Shown in pieces: positions 25,945 through 34,825 of a DNA stretch of 45,852 bases. The stretch's first letter is position 1, and each line of letters opens with the position of its first letter. Origin of the DNA: an uncultured Eubacterium sp. Lineage in GTDB: Bacteria; Bacillota; Clostridia; Lachnospirales; Lachnospiraceae. The DNA is taken from the NCBI GenBank assembly GCA_910589595.1, contig CAJUTM010000028.1, positions 1-45,852 on the forward strand, read 5' to 3'. The position numbers were made by a program, and so were the translations under genes. The notes below the pieces were generated by a model. That model was not told the DNA's origin and ran no database searches. It was given only the letters and a program-made list of their open reading frames with translations.

Positions 25945-27996
25945 ATGACTGAAAGTGTAATGAATAGGAAAGCTATTTTTAGTGATGGAACAGCAAATTT
26001 TGTATTTCCACCCGAGCCCAAAGCGTATGAGAGGGTTACCATACGTTGCCGTGTGGGCAAAGATGATGTCGATTCTGTCACGGCAATTGTAGAAGAAAAA
26101 CCGATTCCGATGCTGAAGAGCGCTTCGACAGAGTGTTTTGATATGTATGAGGTTTCTCTTTCATTGCAGGATAAGCAGATTGGATATCATTTCAAAATTA
26201 CAAAAGGACAGGAGACGGTAATCTGTAACCGTAAGGGGGTTGTTGAACAGGTAGACCCCTATTTTAACTTTTGCATTATTCCGGGGTTCTCAACACCGTC
26301 ATGGGCTAAGGGAGCGGTGATGTATCAGATTTTTGTCGACCGTTTTTGCAACGGCGACAGGAGCAATGATGTAGTAGACAATGAATATACTTATATCGGC
26401 GAGCATGTCAAACGGGTAGCGGATTGGAACAAATTACCCTCTTCAATGGATATTCGCAATTTTTATGGTGGGGATTTAAAGGGGATTTTGCAGAAACTGG
26501 ATTACCTGCAGGATTTGGGCGTAGAGGTGCTGTATTTGAATCCGATTTTTGTATCGCCGTCAAATCACAAATATGACACGCAGGATTACGACTATATTGA
26601 CCCGCATTATGGCGTTATTGTAGAAGATGGCGGCGAGCCGCTGGCAGAGGGTGATATGGAAAACGCACACGCGAGCAAATATATTAAGCGCGTGGTGAAT
26701 ATGAAAAATCTTGAGGCAAGCAACGAATTTTTTGCGGAGTTTGTCCAAGAAGTGCACCGCAGGGGAATGAAGATTATTCTTGACGGAGTATTCAACCACT
26801 GTGGTTCTTTTAACAAATGGATGGACAGGGAAAAAATATATGATAAAGATGAATCCTACAATAAAGGAGCATTTTTGCAGAAAGACAGTTTGTACCATGA
26901 CTTCTTTCATTTTTATCCGGATGGCAGCTGGCCGGACAATACGCATTATGACGCTTGGTGGGGAAATGATACGCTGCCAAAACTAAACTATGAAGATTCG
27001 GAACATCTGGCAGATTATATACGCAAGATTGCCAAAAAATGGCTGTCAGAGCCATATAATATAGACGGATGGCGTCTGGACGTAGCCGCCGATTTAGGAA
27101 AGACGGAGGAGTATAATCACAAGTTTTGGAAAGAATTTCGCAACGCTGTGAAGTCTGTCAATCCGGAGGCTATTATCTTAGCCGAACATTATGGAAATCC
27201 GTCTCCGTGGCTGGATGGCAGCCAGTGGGATACGGTTATGAACTATGATGCCTTTATGGAGCCGGTTGGCTGGTTTCTGACCGGAATGGAAAAGCACAGC
27301 GATGTCTATCGGGGAGATATGGTTGGAAATGCAGACGCCTTTTTTACCGCGATGACAGATTTCAGCGCCCGATTTACGGCGCCGACGGCACAGGTGGCGA
27401 TGAATGAGTTATCCAATCACGACCACTCCCGTTTTCTTACACGCACGAACCGTGTCGTTGGCCGAATTGCTTTTTCCGGTCCGATGGCGGCGCAGGTCGG
27501 AATCAATCCGGCGGTTATGCGTCAGGCCGTTGTCATGCAGATGACATGGGTAGGCGCGCCGACTGTTTATTATGGAGACGAGGCAGGCGTATGCGGATGG
27601 ACGGACCCCGACAGCCGCAGAACATATCCGTGGGAAAATCAGGACAGGGAAATGCTTCTTTTTCACAAAGAAATGATACGAATACACAAAGATTATGAAG
27701 TGTTTAAAACAGGAAGTCTCATTTATCTTCATAGTGAGAAATCTCTGATTGTGTATGGCCGTTTTGATGGAAAAGATAAAGTTATCGTTGCCGTACAGGT
27801 TGGCGGCGGCTCACGCAATATAGAAGTCGACGCTTGGCTTCTGGGAATGCAGGAGGGCGAGCAGATGTACTGTATGATGAGTACATGGCAGAATGGCTAT
27901 AGTATGGCGGCATTCAGCAGTTATGTGCAGGATGGTAAAGTGACGATTTTCGTAGGTCAAAACGGCGCCGCTGTCTGGAAGAATCTGAGCTCGTGA
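25945..27996 (+). CDS. Intracellular GH13 alpha-glucan hydrolase (neopullulanase/cyclomaltodextrinase-like)
   Basis: 683 residues, no signal peptide. Residues ~10-115 look like the N-terminal beta-sandwich found in neopullulanases and cyclomaltodextrinases. The barrel then carries all catalytic residues: DGWRLDVA (nucleophile Asp379), ILAEHYG (acid/base Glu414) and ELSNHDHSR (transition-state Asp493). The region DGVFNHCG is GH13 region I and a C-terminal beta domain closes the protein. It probably breaks down imported maltodextrins, cyclodextrins or pullulan fragments in the cytoplasm. ATG behind AAAGGAGA. No sugar transporter is adjacent, so the substrate is uncertain. Confidence 0.9.
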   Translation: MTESVMNRKAIFSDGTANFVFPPEPKAYERVTIRCRVGKDDVDSVTAIVEEKPIPMLKSASTECFDMYEVSLSLQDKQIGYHFKITKGQETVICNRKGVVEQVDPYFNFCIIPGFSTPSWAKGAVMYQIFVDRFCNGDRSNDVVDNEYTYIGEHVKRVADWNKLPSSMDIRNFYGGDLKGILQKLDYLQDLGVEVLYLNPIFVSPSNHKYDTQDYDYIDPHYGVIVEDGGEPLAEGDMENAHASKYIKRVVNMKNLEASNEFFAEFVQEVHRRGMKIILDGVFNHCGSFNKWMDREKIYDKDESYNKGAFLQKDSLYHDFFHFYPDGSWPDNTHYDAWWGNDTLPKLNYEDSEHLADYIRKIAKKWLSEPYNIDGWRLDVAADLGKTEEYNHKFWKEFRNAVKSVNPEAIILAEHYGNPSPWLDGSQWDTVMNYDAFMEPVGWFLTGMEKHSDVYRGDMVGNADAFFTAMTDFSARFTAPTAQVAMNELSNHDHSRFLTRTNRVVGRIAFSGPMAAQVGINPAVMRQAVVMQMTWVGAPTVYYGDEAGVCGWTDPDSRRTYPWENQDREMLLFHKEMIRIHKDYEVFKTGSLIYLHSEKSLIVYGRFDGKDKVIVAVQVGGGSRNIEVDAWLLGMQEGEQMYCMMSTWQNGYSMAAFSSYVQDGKVTIFVGQNGAAVWKNLSS

Positions 27997-28031
27997 AAAC
28001 CTGTCAGGATATATTAGCAAACTTTTGTAAT

Positions 28032-28070
28032 GATACTATGATGTATAAGGTCATAGTATCATTCTTTTTT
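28032..28070 (+). terminator. Terminator after the GH13 gene
   Basis: Perfect 10-bp stem GATACTATGA (28032-28041) with TCATAGTATC (28051-28060), then ATTCTTTTTT. Confidence 0.85.
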
Positions 28071-28143
28071 ATCGTATAGGAAAGACCGCCCTGTGCGGAA
28101 TGATTTGCAGACGGCACTTTTTATATAAAATAATAACGTGTGT

Positions 28144-28170
28144 TAATTGTTTACGCTTGTTATCCGATAT
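28144..28170 (+). promoter_or_regulatory. Possible sigma-28 (motility-type) promoter
   Basis: TAAT (28144-28147), 15-bp spacer and TCCGATAT (28163-28170) match the sigma-28 pattern TAAA-N15-GCCGATAA at most positions. It lies about 110 bp upstream of the small charged protein. No flagellar gene is in the window, so this is tentative. Confidence 0.35.
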
Positions 28171-28281
28171 ACAGAGAGAAGATAACAGGTGCATAAGGTG
28201 TATTGTTTTAAGTGTAAATGATTACCCATATTACTTTTTGAATCTGATATCTTTTAATATTAAAGAAAGGAGGATACCACT

Positions 28282-28755
28282 ATGATGGGAATTAGCGGCG
28301 GAAGTATGAATGCGCTTTTGACAGCCGGCGCCAGAATGGAGCAGGCTTCCATGCAGGGGCGCGTAGCCAATAATGTGCGTGCGAATGCAAATATCCTGCG
28401 CGCTGAGATTAAGCAGGACGCGGGCCGCGGCGCAAGTGTGGAAAAGAAAGAAAACGCGCTGAAAGAAATGGAAGAGAAAGCTGACGCGGTTGAAAACACG
28501 CAATTTTCATCCCTGTCGGAGGTGAGAAAGTCAGTAGAGCAGGCAGCGGAAATCAATCGGCAGGAAGCAAAAGAAGAGGCAAAGAAAGCGGAAAAGAAAC
28601 AGGAAGAGAAAGCAAAGGAGAAGAAAGCGGAGGAAACAAAAGAAGAGAAAGCCCTGAGTGAAAAAGGTGTAAATGAAAAATCATCAGGAGAGAAAGTGAA
28701 CGAGGTTCAGGGAACAGAGAAAACATCCGTTGACCATGTAGACGTGTTGCTGTAA
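28282..28755 (+). CDS. Small charged hypothetical protein with coiled-coil potential
   Basis: 157 residues, function unknown. The first ~45 residues (GISGGSMNALLTAGARMEQA, NNVRANANILRAEI) look like an amphipathic helical segment. The remaining part is extremely rich in Lys, Glu and Ala (KKAEKKQEEKAKEKKAEE) and should be a long charged helix or disordered. No signal peptide and no membrane helix. The ribosome binding site is excellent (AAAGGAGG, 8 nt before ATG 28282), and a terminator follows, so the gene is likely real and monocistronic. An adjacent ATG at 28285 is an alternative start. Confidence 0.7.
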   Translation: MMGISGGSMNALLTAGARMEQASMQGRVANNVRANANILRAEIKQDAGRGASVEKKENALKEMEEKADAVENTQFSSLSEVRKSVEQAAEINRQEAKEEAKKAEKKQEEKAKEKKAEETKEEKALSEKGVNEKSSGEKVNEVQGTEKTSVDHVDVLL

Positions 28756-28837
28756 ACAGGCAGACGGCTAAGTAAGAGAGGCGTAATATTTTGTCAAATC
28801 AGGCTACACATAAAGCAGTTTTAAATTGCTTGTGGGG

Positions 28838-28866
28838 CGGCATAACTTGCGGGTTATGCCGTTTTT
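28838..28866 (+). terminator. Terminator after the small charged protein gene
   Basis: CGGCATAAC (28838-28846) pairs perfectly with GTTATGCCG (28853-28861), followed by TTTTT. Confidence 0.85.
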
Positions 28867-28981
28867 CTTGCCTTTTTTATTGTTTCATGTTATAAAAAAT
28901 ACAGATGTTGGAGCCAAATATAAAGTGCTATTGAAAAGATTTGCAAGGTATAATATCGTTTTCTGATGGGGGTATCCGATG

Positions 28982-29455
28982 ATGGAATATGAAATGAGAA
29001 AATATATTAAAATTGGACAGGGCGGGAACAATATCGCCATGATTGCCGCTATGGCAGAAAACCGCGTCATCGGCAGAGACGGGAAAATACCGTGGGATTT
29101 ACCGGAGGACAGGGAGCACTTTAAACGGCTGACGATGGGGCATGTTATCGTGATGGGGCGGCGCACATACGAAGAAATCGGGCGGCCGTTATCGGGGCGG
29201 ATTACCTACGTCGTATCGTCAAAATGGAAAGTGGGGGGAAAGAACTGCCATATAGTAAAATCGTTGACGGAGGCGATTGCACATGCCAGAGAGACATATC
29301 CGCAAAAGAAAATATTTTTATGCGGCGGAGAGCGTATCTATAATGAGGGAATGGCTTTGGCGGCAGAGATTTATCTCACGGTTTTAAAAGAAGAAGTAGC
29401 AGGCGATACTTATTTTCCCCAGTTAGGGGAGGAGTGGAGATTGGGCAGATGTTGA
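28982..29455 (+). CDS. Dihydrofolate reductase-like protein, C-terminally truncated
   Basis: 157 residues, but about 20 of these are an N-terminal extension before the usual start of the fold (IAMIAAMAENRVIG). The body is clearly DHFR: GKIPWDLPEDREHFKRLTMG, VIVMGRRTYEEIGRPLSGR, FLCGGERIYNEG and DTYFPQLGEEW. It stops with LGRC just where the final beta hairpin of DHFR should begin, so the last ~25-30 residues are missing. Reading one frame over, a different 35-residue sequence continues to 29537. DHFR reduces dihydrofolate with NADPH; whether this shortened form is active is doubtful. A TATAAT lies at 28949-28954 with a poor -35. Alternative start ATG 28979. Confidence 0.72.
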   Translation: MEYEMRKYIKIGQGGNNIAMIAAMAENRVIGRDGKIPWDLPEDREHFKRLTMGHVIVMGRRTYEEIGRPLSGRITYVVSSKWKVGGKNCHIVKSLTEAIAHARETYPQKKIFLCGGERIYNEGMALAAEIYLTVLKEEVAGDTYFPQLGEEWRLGRC

Positions 29456-29537
29456 TGCACATGACACAAGAAATTGGGGGAATGACTATTTTGCAGCAGC
29501 GATGAAAATTGCGATGGAAGCAATAACGGAGGTGTAA
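29430..29537 (+). pseudogene. Orphan C-terminal coding fragment fused to the DHFR end
   Basis: In the frame one base ahead of DHFR, the sequence reads as coding up to TAA at 29535-29537: WADVDAHDTRNWGNDYF and then an Ala/Met-rich helix ending in AITEV. It is not a DHFR C-terminus and I do not recognise it. It has no start of its own and abuts the ANT(6) gene, whose ribosome binding site lies over its last codons. It looks like the tail of another gene joined to DHFR by deletion, or the result of a frameshift. A sequencing error cannot be excluded. Confidence 0.45.
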
Positions 29538-29539
29538 TT

Positions 29540-30397
29540 ATGAGAGCGGAAAACGAAATGTACGACCTTATTTTAAAGATTGCGAAAAATGATTCCCGAA
29601 TTAAAGCTGTATATATGAATGGTTCAAGAACAAATGAAAATGTTCCCAAAGATATGTTTCAAGATTATGATATTGTTTATGTTGTGGAAGACATCAGAAG
29701 TTTTATAGAAGATAAAGACTGGATTAACCTTTTTGGAGAAATTCTCTATATGCAGTATCCGGATGAAAATCCATATTATCCAAGCGATAAGGAAAACTCA
29801 TATGGCTGGCTTATGCAATTTGTGGACGGAACCCGAATTGACTTAACTGTACAGTCTGCAAATTACGCATTACAACATATTCACGATGATAAGCTCTGCA
29901 AAATTTTATTAGATAAAGAAAATATATTACCCCGAGTGGAGAAGGCAACAGACCGTCAATATTGGGTGAAAATGCCTGTGAAAGAACAATATCGGGCAGT
30001 CTGTAATGATTTTTGGTGGTGTACTAATAATATAGCAAAAGGGTTGTGGCGAAAAGAGTTTCCCTATGTGCAAGATATGACAAATTATGTAAGGAGCCAG
30101 CTTATTACTATGTTGAATTGGAAAGCAGGTATTTTAACAGGATGGTCAATAAGCACTGGAAAATCATCAAAATACTTACACAAATGGTTGTCGGAAAAAG
30201 AATGGGAAATGTTTTTATCGACTTATTTTGATTGTAATGCAGATAATGCGTGGAAGTCTGTTTTTCAGATGTGTAAGTTATTTGAAAGTACGGCGCAGTA
30301 TGTTGGGGACAAGTTGGGATGGGAGTATAATGAAGAAGAGGGCAAAGCGGCATTGTCTTTCTTAGAATATACACATCAACTATCAGAAAGCAAATAA
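29540..30397 (+). CDS. Aminoglycoside 6-adenylyltransferase-like, ANT(6)/AadE family
   Basis: 285 residues, the family's usual length. Members transfer AMP from ATP to the 6-OH of streptomycin. The nucleotidyltransferase core is visible: MNGSRTNENVPKDMFQDYDIVYVV (GS plus DYD metal-binding Asp residues), then EILYMQYPDENPYYPSDKENSYGWLMQF and DGTRIDLTV. The C-terminal helical domain with the DFWWCTNNIAKGLWR motif is complete. ATG 29540 has GGAGG 7 nt upstream. The gene is more A/T-rich than its neighbours and sits beside a damaged DHFR gene, suggesting horizontal transfer. Resistance is inferred from family only; chromosomal relatives may have other substrates. Confidence 0.87.
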   Translation: MRAENEMYDLILKIAKNDSRIKAVYMNGSRTNENVPKDMFQDYDIVYVVEDIRSFIEDKDWINLFGEILYMQYPDENPYYPSDKENSYGWLMQFVDGTRIDLTVQSANYALQHIHDDKLCKILLDKENILPRVEKATDRQYWVKMPVKEQYRAVCNDFWWCTNNIAKGLWRKEFPYVQDMTNYVRSQLITMLNWKAGILTGWSISTGKSSKYLHKWLSEKEWEMFLSTYFDCNADNAWKSVFQMCKLFESTAQYVGDKLGWEYNEEEGKAALSFLEYTHQLSESK

Positions 30398-30417
30398 TTG
30401 CGTTCAAACAGTTTCCA

Positions 30418-30446
30418 TTGGATATATCACTGACTTGTGGTATAAT
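30418..30446 (+). promoter_or_regulatory. Promoter for the NYN-LOTUS gene
   Basis: TTGGAT (30418-30423), 17-bp spacer, perfect TATAAT (30441-30446). A small hairpin with a T run (AGCCTGACAGGCT, 30459-30475) lies right at the expected transcript start. It more likely terminates the ANT(6) transcript. Confidence 0.5.
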
Positions 30447-30499
30447 AAAATGATATTAAGCCTGACAGGCTTTTTGTTTATAAATGGAGGGTTATGAGA

Positions 30500-31423
30500 A
30501 TGGGTGACAAACGTTTTGCTTTATTAATTGATTCAGACAATATATCAGCGAAGTATATTGACTGTATTTTAGATGAGATGACACGTCATGGCGTGGCGAC
30601 TTACCGCCGGATTTATGGGGATTTTACGGACCATCATATGAACAAGTGGAAGAGTGAGCTGGCGGAGCGCTCTATTACGCCGATACAGCAGTTTCGGAAT
30701 ACGACGGGAAAAAATGCAACTGATTCGGCGTTGATTATTGACGCTATGGATATTCTCTATACTGCGAATGTAGAGGGATTTTGTATTGTGTCCTCGGATG
30801 GGGATTTTACGCGGCTGGCGAGCCGGCTGCGCGAATCGGGGATGGAAGTTATCGGAATGGGGGAGAGCAAGACGCCAAAATCATTTCGTGGAGCCTGCTC
30901 TGTCTTTACTAATATTGAACTTCTTATTGAGGGAGACGGAGAGAGGGTAGAAGAAAAGAAAGAAAAGAAAAATGTAGTCTCCAAAAAGAAAATATCAGAC
31001 GCCATTCTGGAAATTATTACTACCAATGAAAATAATGGCAAGGAAACCGGTTTGGGAGAGATTGGAAGCGCATTAGTAAAAAAATATTCGGATTTCGACG
31101 TGCGCAATTACGGTTACAGTTCGCTTTCCCGCTTTATCGAGGATTTGGACAACTTTGAATTGCGGCGCAACAACACAAGCGTCAATGTCATCCTCAAAAG
31201 CGACGCTAAAGAGATTGAGGAACTGATGATAAAAACGGTGGAAAAAGCGGGCGTTACCGGCATTGATATCGGTCAACTGGCACAGAAAGTATACGACCAT
31301 TACCCGAATTTTAAAGTAAAGAAATTTGGATATGCCACGTTCCAGAAGCTGGTGCAGAGTATTCGGGAACTTCAGGTAGAAAATGTGGGGAAAAACCAGA
31401 AAAATGTATATATGCGCCGTTAG
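30500..31423 (+). CDS. NYN-domain ribonuclease-like protein with OST-HTH/LOTUS domains
   Basis: 307 residues. Residues ~1-145 are a NYN (PIN-like) domain: LLIDSDNISAKYI, YGDFTD, DSALIIDAMDILY and SSDGDFTRLASRLRESG place the acidic metal-binding residues of this RNase fold. A Lys-rich hinge follows. Two tandem OST-HTH/LOTUS-like RNA-binding modules occupy ~160-225 and ~235-305; each ends with a matching phrase, DFDVRNYGYSSLSRFIE and NFKVKKFGYATFQKLVQ. In eukaryotes such pairs act in RNA silencing; bacterial forms are widespread but little studied. GGAGG lies 9 nt before ATG 30500 (3 nt before the ATG at 30494), so 30500 is preferred. Confidence 0.88.
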   Translation: MGDKRFALLIDSDNISAKYIDCILDEMTRHGVATYRRIYGDFTDHHMNKWKSELAERSITPIQQFRNTTGKNATDSALIIDAMDILYTANVEGFCIVSSDGDFTRLASRLRESGMEVIGMGESKTPKSFRGACSVFTNIELLIEGDGERVEEKKEKKNVVSKKKISDAILEIITTNENNGKETGLGEIGSALVKKYSDFDVRNYGYSSLSRFIEDLDNFELRRNNTSVNVILKSDAKEIEELMIKTVEKAGVTGIDIGQLAQKVYDHYPNFKVKKFGYATFQKLVQSIRELQVENVGKNQKNVYMRR

Positions 31424-31567
31424 CCGGACGATGACAAACCGAACTTGCTGAGAAAGTCGAAAAATGGAAAAGAATGTTGTATTTGCGCGAAATTCTTTTA
31501 TGTGATAATATGATGTGGGGCGTGGGTACCGCCCCGAATGGATACAAAATGGAAATGAGGGAAAGAG

Positions 31568-33307
31568 ATGTCAGAAACAAAGATTATGCTTGGAAATGAA
31601 GCCATCGCGCGGGGAGCTTACGAAGCCGGCGTAAAGGTTTCTGCTGCTTATCCGGGTACGCCGAGTACGGAGATAAGTGAAAATATTGTAACTTATGATG
31701 AGATTTACTGCGAGTGGTCGCCGAATGAAAAAGTGGCAACAGAGGTAGCAATCGGGGCGTCCATGAGCGGTGTCCGCGCTATGGCTTCGATGAAGCATGT
31801 GGGCCTGAATGTAGCAAGCGACCCATTATATACGGTGTCTTACATAGGAGCGCATGGCGGACTGATGATTGTCGTGGCAGACGACCCCGGTCTGTACAGT
31901 TCGCAAAATGAGCAGGATACCCGTTGCGTTGCGCGGGCAGCCCTTGTGCCTGTGTTAGAGCCATCCGACAGTCAGGAAGCAAAAGATTTTGTGAAAGAAG
32001 CGTACCGTATCAGCGAAGAGTACGATACGCCTGTTATTTTGCGCACAACGACGAGACTGGCGCATTCGCAGGGGCCGGTGACGCTGGAAGAGCGAGTTGT
32101 GCCGGAGGATAAGCCGTATGAGAGAAATGCGGGCAAAAATGTGATGATGCCTGCCAATGCGATTAAGCGCCATCTTCATGTTGAAGAGCGCATGAACCGT
32201 CTGGTGGAGGACGGCTGTGATTTTGCCATAAATCGGGCGGAATATAACGATACCTCTATCGGTTTTATCACAAGCGGGATTCCGTATCAGTATGTCAAGG
32301 AAGTATTTCCGAATGCTTCTGTACTGAAGCTTGGTATGGTACATCCGCTGCCGAAAAAACTCATAGAAGAATTTGCGTCGAAAGTTGATACGTTATATAT
32401 ATTTGAAGAACTGGAACCGGTTATTGAAGAGCAGGTAAAAGCTTGGGGGATTTCATGTATCGGCAAAGAACTGTTTACCCGACAGGGCGAGTATAGCGCT
32501 AATCTTTTGCGTGAGAAGATACTCTCGCAGAAAGTAGAAGCCGACGCCTATGAGGGACTGCCGGCGCGCCCGCCGATTTTGTGTCCGGGCTGTCCGCATA
32601 GGTCAACGTTCTCGGTGTTAAATAAATTAAAAATTCATGCTGCCGGCGATATCGGCTGTTATACACTCGGAGCTGTGCCGCCGCTGAATGTCATCGATAC
32701 GACGGTGTGTATGGGCGCCAGTATTTCGACTTTACACGGAATGGAAAAAGCGCACGGCAGCGAATATATTAAGAACTGGGTTGCCGTGATTGGGGACTCC
32801 ACGTTTATGCACACCGGAATTAATTCATTGATGAATATGGTATATAATCAGGGCACGGGAACGGTAATTATTATGGATAATTCTACGACCGGCATGACCG
32901 GACATCAAGACCACGCCGCTACCGGAAAAACGCTGATGGGACAGGAAGTTCCGGCGATGAGCATTTATCACATATGTAAGTCCATTGGTGTCAAGAATGT
33001 CGTAGAAGTGGATGTTTTTGATATTGAAACGTTAGAGAAGACAATAAAGGAAGAGGTTGCCAAAGATGAAGTGTCCGTTATCATCGCATGCGCGCCATGC
33101 GCTCTGTTGAAAGGGGTGTCATTCCCGAACAAGTGCGTGCCAGACAGCGACAAATGTAAGAAGTGCGGGATGTGTTTAAAACCGGGTTGTCCGGCTCTTA
33201 CAAAAAATGAGGATGGAACGATTTCCATTGATGAGACAATGTGTAATGGCTGCGGTCTTTGCAAACAGTTATGTAAATTTGATGCCATTGATTGTGTGGC
33301 GCGTTAG
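31568..33307 (+). CDS. iorA: Indolepyruvate ferredoxin oxidoreductase, alpha subunit
   Basis: 579 residues. With IorB it oxidatively decarboxylates aryl-pyruvates from aromatic amino acids to aryl-acetyl-CoA, reducing ferredoxin. The N-terminal pyrimidine-binding domain (AYPGTPSTEISENI) and the TPP pyrophosphate-binding region (GDSTFMHTGINSLMNMVYN) are present. The tail carries two iron-sulfur motifs: an unusual CKKCGMCLKPGC and a typical CNGCGLCKQLC. ATG behind GAGGGAAAG. A 6-bp GC-rich hairpin (31517-31535) lies in the leader. iorB follows 28 nt later. Confidence 0.94.
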   Translation: MSETKIMLGNEAIARGAYEAGVKVSAAYPGTPSTEISENIVTYDEIYCEWSPNEKVATEVAIGASMSGVRAMASMKHVGLNVASDPLYTVSYIGAHGGLMIVVADDPGLYSSQNEQDTRCVARAALVPVLEPSDSQEAKDFVKEAYRISEEYDTPVILRTTTRLAHSQGPVTLEERVVPEDKPYERNAGKNVMMPANAIKRHLHVEERMNRLVEDGCDFAINRAEYNDTSIGFITSGIPYQYVKEVFPNASVLKLGMVHPLPKKLIEEFASKVDTLYIFEELEPVIEEQVKAWGISCIGKELFTRQGEYSANLLREKILSQKVEADAYEGLPARPPILCPGCPHRSTFSVLNKLKIHAAGDIGCYTLGAVPPLNVIDTTVCMGASISTLHGMEKAHGSEYIKNWVAVIGDSTFMHTGINSLMNMVYNQGTGTVIIMDNSTTGMTGHQDHAATGKTLMGQEVPAMSIYHICKSIGVKNVVEVDVFDIETLEKTIKEEVAKDEVSVIIACAPCALLKGVSFPNKCVPDSDKCKKCGMCLKPGCPALTKNEDGTISIDETMCNGCGLCKQLCKFDAIDCVAR

Positions 33308-33335
33308 TAAGGTGCAAAAAGCGAGGTAGAAATAT

Positions 33336-33905
33336 ATGGAAACAAAAAATATAATGATTGTTGGTGTCGGTGGACAGGGAACGCTGCTGACAAGCCGGGT
33401 GCTTGGCGGAATCATTCAGGCGGCCGGATATGATGTAAAGTTAAGCGAAGTTCATGGGATGGCACAGCGCGGGGGCAGCGTGGTAACGTTCGTACGCTAT
33501 GGCGATAAAGTATATGAGCCAATCGTCGAAGAAGGGCAGGCAGACGTTCTTATTGCCTTTGAAAAATTAGAAGCTATGCGTTACGCTCATTTTCTCAAAG
33601 AAGACGGCGTAATGATTGTCAATGACCAACGTATGGACCCGATGACGGTAGTGACGGGAATGGCAGAATATCCGGAAAATATACTCGATACATTGAAAGA
33701 AAAGTATCGTGTCGTATCCATTGATGCGATGGCAGAGGCAAAAAAACTGGGAAATGCCAGAGTTTTTAATACAATTATTCTCGGTGTGGCGGCTAAAAGC
33801 ATGGACTTTGACAAAGAGCAGTGGCTGGAAGTAATCGCGGCTACCGTACCGCCGAAGACAGTGGAACTGAATCAAAAAGGATTTCTTACCGGATTTGAAA
33901 AGTAA
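33336..33905 (+). CDS. iorB: Indolepyruvate oxidoreductase, beta subunit
   Basis: 189 residues, the gamma-type domain of 2-oxoacid:ferredoxin oxidoreductases: IMIVGVGGQGTLLTSRVLGGI at the start and SEVHGMAQRGGSVVTFVRYGD in the middle are diagnostic. It pairs with IorA to form the heteromeric enzyme. Start ATG 33336 with GAGGTAG upstream. The next gene begins 15 nt after its stop on the same strand. Confidence 0.93.
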   Translation: METKNIMIVGVGGQGTLLTSRVLGGIIQAAGYDVKLSEVHGMAQRGGSVVTFVRYGDKVYEPIVEEGQADVLIAFEKLEAMRYAHFLKEDGVMIVNDQRMDPMTVVTGMAEYPENILDTLKEKYRVVSIDAMAEAKKLGNARVFNTIILGVAAKSMDFDKEQWLEVIAATVPPKTVELNQKGFLTGFEK

Positions 33906-33920
33906 GGGGGCGGACATTTG

Positions 33921-34742
33921 ATGATTATTGATGTTCATACCCATATTTATCCGGATAAAATTGCGGCGAAAGCAGTGGCGAAATTAGAGGCATGCTCCGG
34001 GATTCCGGCAAAGACGAACGGTGCGCGGGACGGATTGACTGCTTCAATGAAAGAGTCGGGAGTGGACTATTCGCTGCTGCTTCCGGTAGCGACTTCGGCA
34101 AAACAGGTCGATACCATTAACGAAGAGGCGGCCCGCACGAATGCCACGGCAAAGGAGACAGGGCTTTTGTCATTTGGCGGCATTCATCCAGAGACGGACA
34201 ATTATAAAGAAGTGCTGCGCCGTGTGAAAGAATCGGGGTTAAAGGGAGTGAAACTTCATCCCGATTATCAGGAAACGTTTTTCCATGATATCCGCTATAA
34301 GCGGATTGTCGCAGAGGCCACGGAATTGGGATTGTTTTTAATGGTGCACGCGGGGGAGGATATCGGACTTCCCGACCCGATTCACTGCCGGCCGGAGCAT
34401 GTAATTGAAGTTGTTAGGGAGACGCAGTCGGATAAAATAATTCTGGCGCACATGGGCGGATGGCGTCTGTGGGATGAGGTTCAGGAGCAGTTGCCGGAGT
34501 TGCCGGTATATTTTGACACTGCGTTTTCTGAAGATTTTATACAGGGCGTTCAGGGTATGCTGACGCCGGAGAGATTTGTCAGTCTCGTGCGCGCGCTGGG
34601 CGTCGAGCGGATACTTTTCGGAACGGACAGTCCGTGGAGCGGCCAGAAAGAAGCGATTGCGTGGCTGGAGAATACAGACTTGACGAGACAGGAAAAAGAG
34701 CAAATCTTTCACGGAAATTTTGAAAACATTATCGGTTTGTAA
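33921..34742 (+). CDS. Amidohydrolase family metal-dependent hydrolase
   Basis: 273 residues of the amidohydrolase-2 (TIM-barrel) type. The first metal motif is IIDVHTHIYP at the N-terminus; later ligands are VKLHPDYQ, MVHAGED, ILAHMGG and the Asp of LFGTDSPW. Relatives include decarboxylases and lactonases, so no reaction can be named. ATG 33921 follows AAGGGGGC; a TTG directly upstream is the alternative. Close spacing to iorB suggests co-transcription and perhaps a link to aromatic or acyl acid metabolism, which is inference. Confidence 0.83.
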   Translation: MIIDVHTHIYPDKIAAKAVAKLEACSGIPAKTNGARDGLTASMKESGVDYSLLLPVATSAKQVDTINEEAARTNATAKETGLLSFGGIHPETDNYKEVLRRVKESGLKGVKLHPDYQETFFHDIRYKRIVAEATELGLFLMVHAGEDIGLPDPIHCRPEHVIEVVRETQSDKIILAHMGGWRLWDEVQEQLPELPVYFDTAFSEDFIQGVQGMLTPERFVSLVRALGVERILFGTDSPWSGQKEAIAWLENTDLTRQEKEQIFHGNFENIIGL

Positions 34743-34825
34743 AGCGTTCTGTGCAGAGCGAAAAATACCAAGTGTTTTTTGGAGCGGCGTGTATTGCAAC
34801 CACCGCTTTTTTAGAAGGAGAAGAA

